From Echinococcus granulosus (lineage: Eukaryota; Platyhelminthes; Cestoda; Cyclophyllidea; Taeniidae), in assembly GCF_000524195.1 (NCBI RefSeq), contig NW_020170383.1, positions 896,489-960,488 on the forward strand: a stretch of 64,000 nucleotides of DNA, written 5' to 3'. Positions 11,278 through 23,500 of this stretch are shown here, piece after piece (position 1 is the stretch's first letter; the number at the start of each line of letters is the position of its first letter). The translations under genes and the position numbers were made by a program. The notes beneath the pieces were generated by a model. That model made no database searches. It was not told the origin of the DNA and saw nothing but the letters and a program-made list of their open reading frames with translations.

Positions 11278-12711
11278 ACAACGACTGAACCTCTGATACT
11301 ACCTTTGGTAAAAAATAGTAGCAGCAGAATTGAAAGACGCGTAGTTAACCTGGCAATCGTCGCTAATGCCAGATCATTACCCTTAGCAATATTTTCAAGT
11401 ATGCCCCCACCTAGTATATATGGTAATCTGAAGTAAACGAACAAGTGCCGAAAATGGTCACGTTTAACATCAGTATGCTAAAGAGTATATGGAAGGCTTA
11501 ACTTGCAATTGATGACTTGTTTTTTTGCAATTTATTTATTTTTTATGCGCAAGATGGTTAATATGAGATCCAGGTTTGAGCATTATATCACTTTGTAAAA
11601 CAGTTTTAAACTGGTAAGAGTTAACACATCCTAAAGGCTATTTACTGCAACTTTATTATTTCTGCCGACAATGCCGTAAAATTTGGTTTGAGAATATTTA
11701 GCATGACCTTACTTTCGACTTTGGTAAGTGAAAGTAATCTTTGCTCTCACTTTCATTTGACATCTACATAGTGCTACAAGTCTCTACTGTAGTCATAATA
11801 AGCCAAAATGCACAGGTGCCAACAGTGTGCATAAGAATTAGGGTGTGGCTCGAAGGCCGCGCCACAGAGCGGGAGCATAACCCGCAGACTGGCAAGTATC
11901 AGATTAACCAAATACACAGTTAAACCAAACGTCATATCGCTACAATCTGTTAAATAAAAGTAGCTGAGGTTAAAGTACACCCATGCAGCGTCCAACCTCT
12001 TAGGATGGCTGCGGAACATAGGTATGATCAAAGGACATCTAGCACCTTAGATGACACGACGCCACCATATTTACTGATCTCTGTGCCCCAATGTGCAAGA
12101 CATCTGTACGTATTTTTAAACGAAAATCATCAAAAAGTTCCTTCTGTAGAAATTGCTTTCATCATTATAAAATAATCCATAAAATGTTCGTTGACACAGG
12201 TTCCTAAAAGCCTGCATCTTTAATACCATTTCACTGTCATTATGGTAGGTGCTAATTATAAATTATTCAAAATTGTCATCCAATTTGTGGCCTTTTTTGG
12301 ATAGTCTTTTTTGAGACCGCTTTTGTGACATAACAAAAAACCCAGTTTTTATCCTTTTCTAACATAGAAATTCTAGGCAGACAGACTGAAATGAACTATT
12401 TACAAACGCGGCGTGATTGTATGCCATATAAGTAAAATGGCTTAAAATTTTGTTTGATTTGTCTAGGTAGTGATGACTTTGTAAATTACTGACATGGAAA
12501 ACCTGTGACCAGGATAAAAAGTGCTTAATCAACACAACCAAGCTCTAAATGTATGCCACTACCTATACTTGAAGCTTTGGTAAGACTTAACATGAACATC
12601 GCTGCAATACAGAATCTGGCTGGTTGGAATGAATCTGTAAGAGTTTGTCGATCAGTAAGGAGGATAGGATGCCTCTCAAAACTGGCCATCACTTGTTCTC
12701 TCGTCGCAAAT
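11278..12711. other. Gene-free stretch upstream of CPEB
   Basis: Presumably holds the CPEB promoter and any untranslated first exon, but I cannot fix a transcription start. The short frames here show no recognisable protein content. Confidence 0.5.
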
Positions 12712-12906
12712 GGTAGTGTAATGCGTTGGCTATTTAACTCTCGGTTTTGGTAAAGGGGCCAATTTGGGTATCCGTCATTGTACCTTTGGCGGGTGGGCTG
12801 GCCTCTGGGCCATGCTAGTAGCCCCCAACCCTACTGTACGTCAAACATACATATTCTGTCTGAGTATTATGGCCTATTTCATCATCAAGGAAGTCTCGGG
12901 GAGCTA
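12712..12906 (+). repeat. Dispersed repeat, copy A
   Basis: About 195 bases. It shares an ordered series of blocks with copies B and C and, on the other strand, copies D-F: AATGCGTTGG, then TTGTACCT, GGGTGGGCTGGCC, GGGCCATGC, AGTAGCCC, CATATTCTG, and a CGGGGAGCTA end. The inner TCTTCTTTCGTCTTCAGGG block is degraded in this copy. No coding capacity. Confidence 0.7.
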
Positions 12907-13148
12907 CATTGGTGACAGTGGAAAGCAAACCCGATTCTAAAGGACAACTTTCTTGATGCCTACGGCTGATAGGTATACCTTAGTGTGACAGAAGAAGTGC
13001 CTATGCTTCGCCCCAGTTGCATAGAAATTTGGTGAATGGCGCATTTGGCTTGTGGGTGTTTTTTTTACAGCACTGATTGTGTTGTGGTGGCTGACGCAGT
13101 AGGTTGGCCAAGGGGAGCGCCGGGGTCGACGCTGAAGACGGAGGGGTC

Positions 13149-13311
13149 ATGTAATGCGTTGGAAACGGGTGTCCGCTATTGTACCTCCACCGAGTGAGCC
13201 GGCCTCCGTGCCTTGTCAGTAGCCCCAGCTCTGCTATATGTCGAGTGCATACATGCATATTCTACCCCAGCATTATGTCTTCTTTCGTGTTCAGGGAAGC
13301 TTCGGGGGCTA
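13149..13311 (+). repeat. Dispersed repeat, copy B
   Basis: Same orientation as copy A and only about 240 bases away. Shares ATGTAATGCGTTGG, GTCCGCTATTGTACCTCC, GCCGGCCTCC, AGTAGCCCCAGCT, GCATATTCTACCCCAG, ATTATGTCTTCTTTCG and TTCAGGGAAGCTTCGGGG. It is the clearest copy of the 3' half. It lacks the TTTAACTCTCGGTTTTGG segment seen in copy A. Confidence 0.75.
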
Positions 13312-16300
13312 CAAAAGGTATGGATGCATATTTGCATTCATTTTGAAAAATGTGTTTGGCTCAAGATCCCAAAAAGTATCAACAAAATAGACTTCTGACT
13401 GCCTATCTGGTGGGCTCTGGTTAGTGATTAAGTACTTTCATCAGCCGTGAGACTGAGGCATGCAGTGGTCTACTGCAACAGGATAGATTAGACGTTTGAA
13501 AGTCTTCTGATTTGGGAGTCCTATGTTATCAAGAGGAAAAGTTATCTCCTCGGCTACGAATTGTATAAAAACGTGACTCACAGCATCTGTAGAACCTATC
13601 ACACCTTGCATCAACTAAGTGCCTTGTACATGCGACTTGTAAAGCAACAAATTCTCAAGTGCTTGTTTAGAAAGCCTATTTTTACGACTTCTTTACATTC
13701 ATCTAGCTCTTTGGACTTCTTTACTGGCAGCTGCACAAAAAATTTGCTGATTATTCGAGCTCGTATAACATTGTTCTCAACCACTCCCCTTTCAGTCATT
13801 CAATGCGCTTTGAAAAGGATGACCTTTTCAATTGATATGCTACAAACATGAAGTGGAGTACGCATTTTAAAAATATTTTTTGCTTTCCTGATATCATAAG
13901 ATATCAGGACAGTAGTCATTGTTTAGTACGTACTCTACGAAGCAGTTGGAATTAAGTTGATGACCCAACTTCGATAACATCAGTAACCACGGTTATTTTT
14001 TCCAATGCTGATCTGTTAATAAAATAAAATGTTTGGGTTTATTCACAAAAGGAATGGGAAAATTTGCTGAAAACTATGTTTGGAATGAAGTTTGCATTTG
14101 GTCATGATAATTTTCTTATCACTTGCATGACTTCGGTGTGCGGAACTGTAAAAAAAATTGAGGTAAAATAAATGCCAAAATCAAAACCAATATTCAAAAA
14201 ATTGATATAACTTTTAACGATGACGAATGACGTTTGTTTGCCGCAAACAAGGAACTTTAATCTTGATTGGGGTAGCTGGAAGGTTTTATCGAAAGGCCTT
14301 TCACTGTTGAAACTTGTTAAGCTCAATTATGGGGAATAAGAAATACGTGTTAGTTAATAGCCGGAAGTGACTTCCAAACTGCCTCAGCTCTACACTTCTC
14401 TACGAATCCTGCCAGGGATGCAATCAGGGGTTGCGCAGCATCAATAGGATTTTGAGTAGAATTGTAGTCCAAGCCGTTCAAACCATCTTATCGTATAAAA
14501 TATTTATTGAATTGACATTATATCCCACTTCGTGAGGTTAAAACCTTCCATCATTCCTCACTATTGCACTTGAGCTCATTGCATGGTGTTCTATAGTGGT
14601 CATGCAAAAAAGTTCTATTTGCACTTGATGACTTGCGAACTGGATTGCGGTACCCATTTGTTTAGTACAACCACTTTGATCACAACTTCTTTCGGTTCTA
14701 CACATTGGAATGTTCTGAGTTCATGAAATTCGAGGCAAGGAAATGGTTTACGAAAGCAATCACACCATAGACAAATATGCCAGTGGTAAAGTAAGCCAAA
14801 CCTTAGAAATCTCTTAAAATTAAATTTAAATGACTTTGGGTCTGAAGGATCTCTAAATCGATTTTAACGTTATTGCCTAAGTGACCCTACTATTTCTGGT
14901 GTCAATTATACAGTATTTCTTAGTAAGTGGTTTTTACGTAGTAAAAGCCTAATTTTGCTCATAATTTTGCATACCAAACATCCGTAACCGTGTCTCAATG
15001 AATATAGCGATATAATCTCTGCAATGAAGATATCGAATGATTAAACCCGATTAAGAGTAGGAAAGAGCGAAATATCAGCCATCGACGGCCAATTCTCCCC
15101 GAATGCCTCTGCGGATGGCCATTGGCCAGCACCCACTTGCTAAACCGTTGGCTCAGCTGATGCCCCACAATTAACACTGACGTAAGTGGAAGTGTACAGG
15201 CTTTCTTCCTCCTCTACGTAAGACTTGTTTTCATATAATTACCTGCAGCAAAAATGTCAGCGCTTTTCATAAACTGTAACATCTACTGATATAATTAAAG
15301 GGTTAAGGAATACAAGGAGCATTTATTCATAAAACTTCAGGCACATCATTTGCATTAACAAAACTGTTTCATGAATGAATGACTAAAACAATCGAAAGAA
15401 ATCGCAAACCACGATGTCCCTTTAAAATATTGCAGGTGCTAATTAACCTAAGTAAACTGGCCATGCAATTTATTTGCTGTCGACATTTTGCCTGTATCGT
15501 GTCGTACAGCTGTCAACGCTACCGCGATCAACACCCCCAAGTCCTGTTTGACATGTTGGAGTGAATTTGAACGATGATATTCTTAACACTAATGTAAATG
15601 CAAGTTTTCACACTTTGATCCTCCAGGCGGTAGACTAGGAACATGACACAGATTTACCTAATTTGCCTTATTAAAGTAATCAAATTACACTGTTTTTTTA
15701 CTTCTAAAAGGTGCATAGATTAATGCAAAATAATATCAGTCATTTTTTGAGTTGATAAGCGTACTATATGTCCAACAATTGAAGCCTAGAGATATTTGTT
15801 GCTGTTTCAATAAACCACTTTGAATGTCAGCATAGCATAGGGATTGATGGAATAGTTAGCATAAGATAATCCCGTACTATAGCTGAGAAAGCAATTCTGC
15901 ATAACGTTAACGTCGTCAATCTTTTAGATATAACTGGGGTAGAGGTATTTAACAGATAGTGGAATGCAAAATCGAGCTCATCCGTCCTGCTCCCAACCAA
16001 ATATGAGTTCTGGCAGTTGAAAAGAGTAGCCTTACAACAAAGGTCAAATGCAAACGACATCTGGAAAGCACTAAGCAAAATAACAGAGAGGTTTTGTTGA
16101 CTTTCTTCCGATATCCCAAACCAAGTAATGCATTAGTTACCAGCACCTTTATGTTGATTTTGCCATTCACTATATTTTACTATAAGAAAACTATGCTTAG
16201 CAATGAGTACTTAACCAAAATTACCATATTTTTTTTCCACAACGTTCTTAAGATTGTTTGATCGCATCTATAAAGCCAGTAAAACCTATCGCATCATAAA

Positions 16301-18870
16301 AATCCTCATAAAATGCCTTCCAGCAGTCATCTAATACGGCTTTTGCAGGCTGCTATTTGCCACTGAATTGCACCATTTAAGTTGAGAGCCTTAAAGAAAG
16401 TGCGGTTTCAACATGGAAAGCAAAACGATGAGATGCATCCATTGCTACGAAAATAAATGGGGTAACAAGTGCTGAAAGTACACAGTCACGCACTGCTGAG
16501 TGATGTAGCAACAGAAAAAAATGAATTAGATAAACGTGATTAAATGATGTTGCAGAATCAAGATTGTACAGTAGCCTGGCCCCGCTAAGTTTGGTCAAAC
16601 ATATTCTGGAATAAAAACTCAAAATCATTACCAGTATGTCAGCACCCACGTGTCAAACTAAACGGTATGCCTCAGAACCAAAAAAAAAAGTTTGAATTAG
16701 CCTAGTGCGCCAAGCAGAGGAGGTAAGGAAAGCTTCGTAGGGCAAGTGAAAAGACAAGAAATTGACTTCCGGGTCTTTTTCCAAATCGCTGTACCAAGCA
16801 ATGAATGCGTTCTATAAGCTATCAGTTGCAAACAAAGTTCTGTTTTCTACTTTCTCTGTGCATTCAGGGAAGTGACTTGTTGCTCTTGGCCCATCATATA
16901 CTCTCTCGTCACTTTTTGCATTTGCTGTAAAAATCTCGGAAAATCGTGCTTTATTTTTTGTAAATTCCTAGGCTGAGATATCGTAGTGACTTTTATTTTA
17001 AATGAATTCCTTTTTTATTAATTAAGAATTGTGTAGTTGAATTTGAGATCGGAAACTATGAACCAGGTGGTTGAAAAGAAAGGTGAAATGATCTTCTGTA
17101 TTTTTTTTTCTGCTTTTAACACAGTTTGAAGAACAATTACATGGTTGGGGAATTCATTGCACATTTTAGACGTTTTATTTTGCTGCATAATACGCGGAAA
17201 ATGCAGAAGGCAAGCTGAAGTGAGAGTGGCGCAAAAGATGTCGATTTGTCCTCTTCTGAAATGCACCCATGCCGCGTGCGACAACGAACGTGTTTTCATT
17301 AATAATGGACACAGAGTGATTGTATAAATACCAAAATCGTCAATTTTTACATAGGCATCGAACCCATTCAGTTGAAGTGCGAAACAATAGGAAGTAAGGT
17401 GCTTTTCTGGTAAACTAGATAGAAAAGAAAGTTGCAGACATATAAATTCGTGTTTACAGAATGACATCTATCCGAGTCTTGCTTAAAAATCACTTCGCTT
17501 GTTTTAATTTGCTAATATTCTACTGCCCCGAAAATGGTTCCCTCTCAGTTTTGGGACTACGTTTCCAGTGTTCATTCACCTTACACCGTATCTGATTAAA
17601 AAAATTTTGTAGATTAATGAATAAATGGAGCTTCATTAGTGTCTTAGAAACCAAACTGGAGTAATGAAGATTTTAGGTCTTCCAAGGCTACACTGATAAC
17701 TATACCCCAAAAAATACTACCCACAATTGCGTGATAGTGGTAAAGTGGCGCGACCGGGGCTACGATGTGGTTTTATTGAGTAAGAGCATCAACATGAAGA
17801 AAGCATTGCGCTCTGAGAAGGTGAATTAAGTTCATTAGAGGCAATAGATTTATTCATTATTCCCATAGTAAGTGGTTGAGTCCGATTGTGGTGTAAATTG
17901 GCGGTGCCAACGAAAGGCAGACTTATCTGTGAGTTAGACGTTATCTGTCAGTAGAAGGAACAAACCTGCTTTACCCCCGAATGCAGCAGGAATCGCCAAA
18001 TTGAGTACTGCATGCACAAGTTCCTTTGAAATGAATTGACTCGGTGAGTACCAGCCAGGTAGGAGACGACTCGCCAACTAATGGGACAAATGTCAACAAA
18101 ATTTGATGGATATGTTTAATGAAATATATAACATCATCTTTCAATTTAAAAGATAGCATCTGTGTTTATGTGTTTGTGAGAATAATAGATAAGGTTTTAC
18201 TTAATGAGGAACATTGATGTCAGGAGTGCACTGAGTTCCAAATTAATGCCTAGTCCTACTTTTCCTCACAGTCACCAAGCCTTCCGTCTTAGAAATAGCG
18301 TACCACTTGCATATACTGCTATAAAACACAAATAGTGTTAGATGGACAAATAAATTTATCAACTCGCAACCAAGTCAAATCAAAGGCATTACCAAAATCG
18401 TTTAGCCATTACAACTTAGAAAAATGTACCCATGGAAACAGAATTGAAGTTTGCAATTTCTTAATTAAAATAAGCCGATTAAGCTCATTTTCGTTAGTAG
18501 CATGACTTAAGAATAGGCAACTTTCAAACCAGACTGGGATCGCCTAAAGGTTTTTTGAAAGTACCAGAGAGAGACTAATTTGCTCTAACTTTTATAATAA
18601 TCAGCAGACAATGTAATAATCAGTTTTAACATCAGCACTTTTAAGAAATTCAAATAACCTAAGTTTATTCACCATTACTACTGCTTAACTGGTAAATTTG
18701 TGCCACGAACATGATTAATGGACCAATGATCCAGAAATAGCTCCATATAGACTGGATGCATCTGCGCGTTCGGTCTTGACTCCAAGTATCCCAAAATCCG
18801 ACGAATTACGACGGTAATTTAGCATTCATCATGCTTAACTTATCGTCTGAAATGACGATTTGTGGTCTTA
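13312..18870. other. Gene-free stretch
   Basis: AT-rich with many short frames and no recognisable protein. A perfect 24-base palindromic hairpin lies at 13886-13909. Minus-strand frames at 14995-15177 and 17018-17467 are open but unlike anything I know and have no convincing splice context. Confidence 0.5.
13886..13909. repeat. Perfect inverted repeat, 10-base arms and 4-base loop
   Basis: TCCTGATATC, loop ATAA, then GATATCAGGA. It would form a 10-bp hairpin on either strand. No gene is near, so a terminator role is unlikely. It could be a small transposon scar or chance. Confidence 0.6.
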
Positions 18871-18905
18871 TTTTCAGTTTACACTAATCGACATGCTTGG
18901 TGCAC

Positions 18906-20449
18906 ATGGAGCCTGACCTCCACAACTCCGTACACGTCGTTGATCACAATGGATCCCTTAGCCACACCACTTTTATAGGAGCTCATTCCAACCAAATTTA
19001 TGATTACATACTTCTGTGCATAGCCGTCAGCAGCCTCTTTGAGAACGTCTTCTTCGTTTTACTCACAATCAAACCTCTTCATCGACTATGCTACCTCCGT
19101 AGGCGGCGCAAAAAGTTTACTTTTCTCGCCAGAACACGCGCAAACATCACATCTCTGGCTTACTCCCTCCAGTCCACGGTCATATCCTTTCCCATGCCAG
19201 TGAACTCGTATAACTCCGAGTCTGAACTACGTGAGAAGCATGCTATCCTTCATTCCATACCTCCGTATCATCGAAATTCTTTTCGTCATCGATGCATCTC
19301 CTCGGAGTCAAGTGATGTTTGTCGGTATCACAAGTTGCACAAGTCTACCTTCTATTACTTTTGCAGTCTCTGCATATCCATAACCCTTCTTATGTGTGCT
19401 ACACTGTTAAATATCCTGATTGAATTTCAAAAATGCAAAGACAGTCTATTCGTGGCAGACACGAGGCATGAGATTCAGTGTCTCTTCGTTGAGGTCTCAA
19501 TTACCGCACTTGTCATGGTGATGTCTTTTAGTCTCGTTCAGCTTACCACAGACCGTTTGATTGCCATTTGCCGGCCTTTTCACTACTGGCGAGTAATGTC
19601 CCCCTGGAAATGTTTCCTATTCATTGCTGCAGGATGGCTCATGTCGATCGTATTTGCTCTCATTCCATACATCCACTTGAGATTCAATAGCGAAGAGTGG
19701 ACCAAGGATCTGAGGTACTGTTTTGTTGTTGGGATACAGGGATTTAAGGGATTTTACGTGTATGCATACGTGTACATCGCTCTCGTTTTTCTAATTCCAC
19801 TTTGTTTCATCCTCTGGGGGTATGCGAAGATTCATAGCATAGTGTGTCGATCGGCTGATGTACATGCAGGAAATCATGCACGATATATGCCTCAAGTGAA
19901 TGGAGCTAATGGTCTTTTGGACTCGGTTTTAACATTAAAAACCACCACACTCAATGCCAAAGTTGCAGCAGCATGTATATCCATGCTCCGTCGACTACAG
20001 CACGTAGACCCGAGTCTCCCGCGTTAATCTCTCGAAGTCATTGCATCAGCAACTTCGCCTCTACGGGCTACAGCCATGAGGGCGAGAGCAGAGAAGGTGT
20101 GCAGTGCCTAAGTGATTACCTTAAAAAAGCGAAGACTGCCAAATCAGCGCTGCTAATTGTGGGCAGTTTCTATGGCCTGACGCTGCCTTACATGTGCGTC
20201 ATCTGCTACCAGGCCGTCATGATCGAATACACCAAGCATAGGAGTGCTTGGCGGAATGGCTTCGAGACCGTAAGCATACTTCTTGTTTACATGGCTACCA
20301 TAACAACCCCCGTGATCTACGCCACCAGAGAAGGTGCTTTGAGAAGGCGACTTGATTGTTTCTTGCGGAATTTTAAGTTACTCTTTGAGAAGAAAAGTGT
20401 TCCAATTCTTTCCAAAAGCAACAGAAACATCAATTTTTTATCGAACTGA
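18906..20449 (+). CDS. Orphan rhodopsin-like (class A) G protein-coupled receptor
   Basis: Seven-helix membrane receptor. My model uses exons 18906-20003 and 20081-20449 (77-base intron GTAGAC...GAG, phase 0), giving 488 residues. N-glycosylation site NGS at 15-17. TM1 31-55 with the conserved Asn. TM2 148-174. TM3 191-217, ending in TDRLIA (DRL in place of DRY). TM4 236-258 with the conserved Trp244. TM5 283-306 with Pro298. TM6 386-413, lacking CWxP. TM7 428-447 with TPVIY in place of NPxxY. Cys192 and Cys272 can form the usual TM3-ECL2 disulfide. The loop between TM1 and TM2 is about 92 residues, far longer than normal. The two halves lie in different frames, so without the short intron the gene would be frameshifted between TM5 and TM6. 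The start is the first in-frame ATG after a stop at 18885 and lies 28 bases behind an acceptor (TTATTTTCAG, ending 18877). The ligand is unknown. Confidence 0.85.
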
Positions 20450-20496
20450 GGGGAGCAATCATGGTTTTTGTATTCCATCGCATACCCTTTATTAGC

Positions 20497-20502
20497 AATA
20501 AA
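20497..20502 (+). terminator. Poly(A) signal of the GPCR gene
   Basis: AATAAA 48 bases after the GPCR stop codon, in an AT-rich context, implying a very short 3' UTR. Confidence 0.55.
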
Positions 20503-23500
20503 TTCATTTTCACCGTATAAATTCTTGCTTCTTAAGGGAAAACCTTGTCAATCTAGCATTCTGTGCACTTGGTTATTACTCAGATAAGATTAGACATGAA
20601 GTTGGAGTTGCTTTAACTCTCATTTGGGTATATACTTCTCTTCTGTTCATCCTATCTCCAGCACATGTGATACCAAATAACGTGAAAAACTGTCGAAAAT
20701 GCATATAGCTGGAAGCGGTGACAATGACCCTGAATATTTACGGCAATGACAGGGAGCTGTGTTCCGTTTCAAAAAATCCTAATAAACTGCTTCATTCAAA
20801 CCTTCGAGTTCTGACAGGGTATTTTAGGAAGTCAGAACCCAAAAATTATTCCATTCATATTTTATTTAACAAGAATAATCATTTCCGAATATACAAAGAA
20901 GCCGAACACGGTGCCCAACACGAGTACAGTGCATACCGACTGATTATTAAATTCAATTGACCAATATGACAGGAATTTGTTAATTCACTTTAGTCAGTTT
21001 GCATGGAAAATTGCAAATTACTGACATGAGAGTGTACTCCATCAACGTCTAAGGGTGTGTTAGCAGAAGCAGTGTTCTAAGTGGGGGAGGAGGATTTCCG
21101 AAAGGACCAACTACACCCCAGTCAGTGCGGCTCCTCGAAATAAATTTTATAACAATACAGCAGCTTTAAACCGCAAGATTTGTCATACGCTTTCTCATTA
21201 CCACTGGATTACCTTGAATAATTGATGTCGATGCTCTGCGATGCATGTCTACGATACTGGTCCTATGTAATAGACAAAACTTTAAAGCTGATATGCCTAC
21301 CTCTGATGGAGTTGGGCAACCATAACGCCATTCAAATAAATGCCGCTAGTTTTCGGGTCGAATTAGAGTTTACAATTTCATTTCCCACTTTTAAATCAGA
21401 ACGTTGTTTAAATAAATGTTTTGAAAAGCAGTTTTAAGGCCTAAGTACCTTAGAACGCCAGTTATGACAAATCATTTGAATGTCTGCGAATAACCGCGAT
21501 AAACCAATACTGCAGTTCTGAGTCATTTTTGTAAAGCGTGCAGCAGGAGGATTATAAAATGCTATGAATAATAATAGTATATTTGGAGACTTAAGCTAGT
21601 TAAAATGAGTCATCCTGTCAATGGTTAAAAAGACAGTGTAATCAGTATCATGTAATAATACTGAATGATAGTTGCACATGGCCTACGATATAATAAATGA
21701 GGTTAGTGAGCTCGTTGAATTCCAAACAAATAGAAGTTTATCAATAGTCATAATAAAATTCTATCAGATAAGCAGGCCTTTACAAAGCTCCGGTGCGTCC
21801 CAATGAGTGGTTGTTTTTCACCAGGACTCATTGGAGCTGATTAATGAAGGCCTGCTGCTGCAGGCAGCAACGTGTTTCAGTCTGACACTTTTCAGCACGG
21901 TCGCAGTTTTTTTGAAAAAAAAAGAAATAAGTGGCATTAGATTAAGTTGAGAAGTTTACTTAAAGTGAAGAACGAGGATGAACTCATGAGAATCATAGCG
22001 TAGCTCACAAATATTTACCCACCATGAAAACGCGCATTTAGATATTTTTACTGCTTGTGCACTAAGTAGGGCTACCAAACAATGGTTGATCCCTCAATTT
22101 GCACCTCAAAGAGGAAAATCTCGTATTTAATCAGACTACTACTATAATTCTAGTGTGAATTAAATTAAACGCGAACTCATAAAATCCCTTGGTCTCATAA
22201 GTACAAGCGATCTCGATTAATGGTATGACTGCATAAGTAATTCCATAAAATAAAATCTTTTGTTTAAGATTTTCACCTTTTCACATTCTTTACAAAATAT
22301 GGGAAACTATTATGCCCTTGCCACTGATCAGATGCTTGCATGGAAAAAAGGCGTTCGCATTAAATATTTATCCAAGGAAGATGAGGCAATTGTAATACAT
22401 TTGTCTATAGAATAGTTCAGTGAGTTAGTTACGTGTTTGCAAAATGCAGTAACAACTTTTGGACAGTGTTTTGCATGATAAAATATTCCTTTTGTACACT
22501 GTAGCGCCCGGATCATCCCTGAATAAAATTAGACAACCTCCGTCATGTATCGACAGAGGTTAGAGAGGTGCCATCGAAAATGGCATGAATGGAAAGTTGT
22601 ACCACCAAGATGGAAACCCAAAATGTGGAGGCTAAAAGGCTCTCGCATTTAAATGAACAATTAAAAGGATAACTTCCTGTTATAGCCTAAAGTAAGTCAA
22701 TGTATTGCTAAAATGTCATCTAAGATATTTGAAAACGACAGAAATCTGATTTGGCATTGTTTTACTGGCTGACTGCCATAAGCGAAGGCAAGAATGGGAG
22801 ACAACTCACGTACGAGATTCTGCAAGAGCACGCTGGAAAAATACACATAACGTCCAACTTTTACAGGTTGCACAATTTTCTGATCATAGCTGCAATTTTT
22901 ATCATTGCAGTATTTTCTTGCACGTGATTCGGTCGCGGCTTGTAATTCGAACACTACTAGAACCTCCGCTTGATCTCACGGTTTTTGGAAAGCGCTGGCC
23001 GGTAGTCTGAAAAGGGAGTCGTGGGTCTAGGTCCCAGCACATGCGTACCTACAAGCTTCATGTAATCATCGACCCGCTTGTATTTTTGCTGTCAATCACT
23101 CCCGTTGAACACTAAACCCTTCAAAAGGTTGGTTTTTTCTTTGAAATTTCCTATGTATCCCAAAAGCCTAATAAACTAAGACAGTTTAATGTGAGTGTGT
23201 ACAAGAGGAGTTAAATACACTCGTGACCATTTAAAAATTTATACTACTTTTATGCCTTCCCCTTTCACTTTATCCTACTATTACAGAGATGATGTTTTTG
23301 TTTATGGCAATGACATATTTGACTGCCTCATTCATCAATCATTATCAACGCGATCAGGATTATGGCAGCAATTCTTCACATAAAGCTGTTGTTGGTGTTA
23401 ATTCTGTCCCAAAAAATGGCATTGTTTTAACAATGATACATTACGGACAGTTTCATTGTGTCACGGTATGTGCGGAATTTAAGCGACAATGCAAATCGGT

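Noticed and set aside
17018..17467. 149-codon minus-strand frame
   Set aside because: Length alone is unusual, but composition is like random AT-rich DNA, no domain is visible and no neighbouring exons join it.
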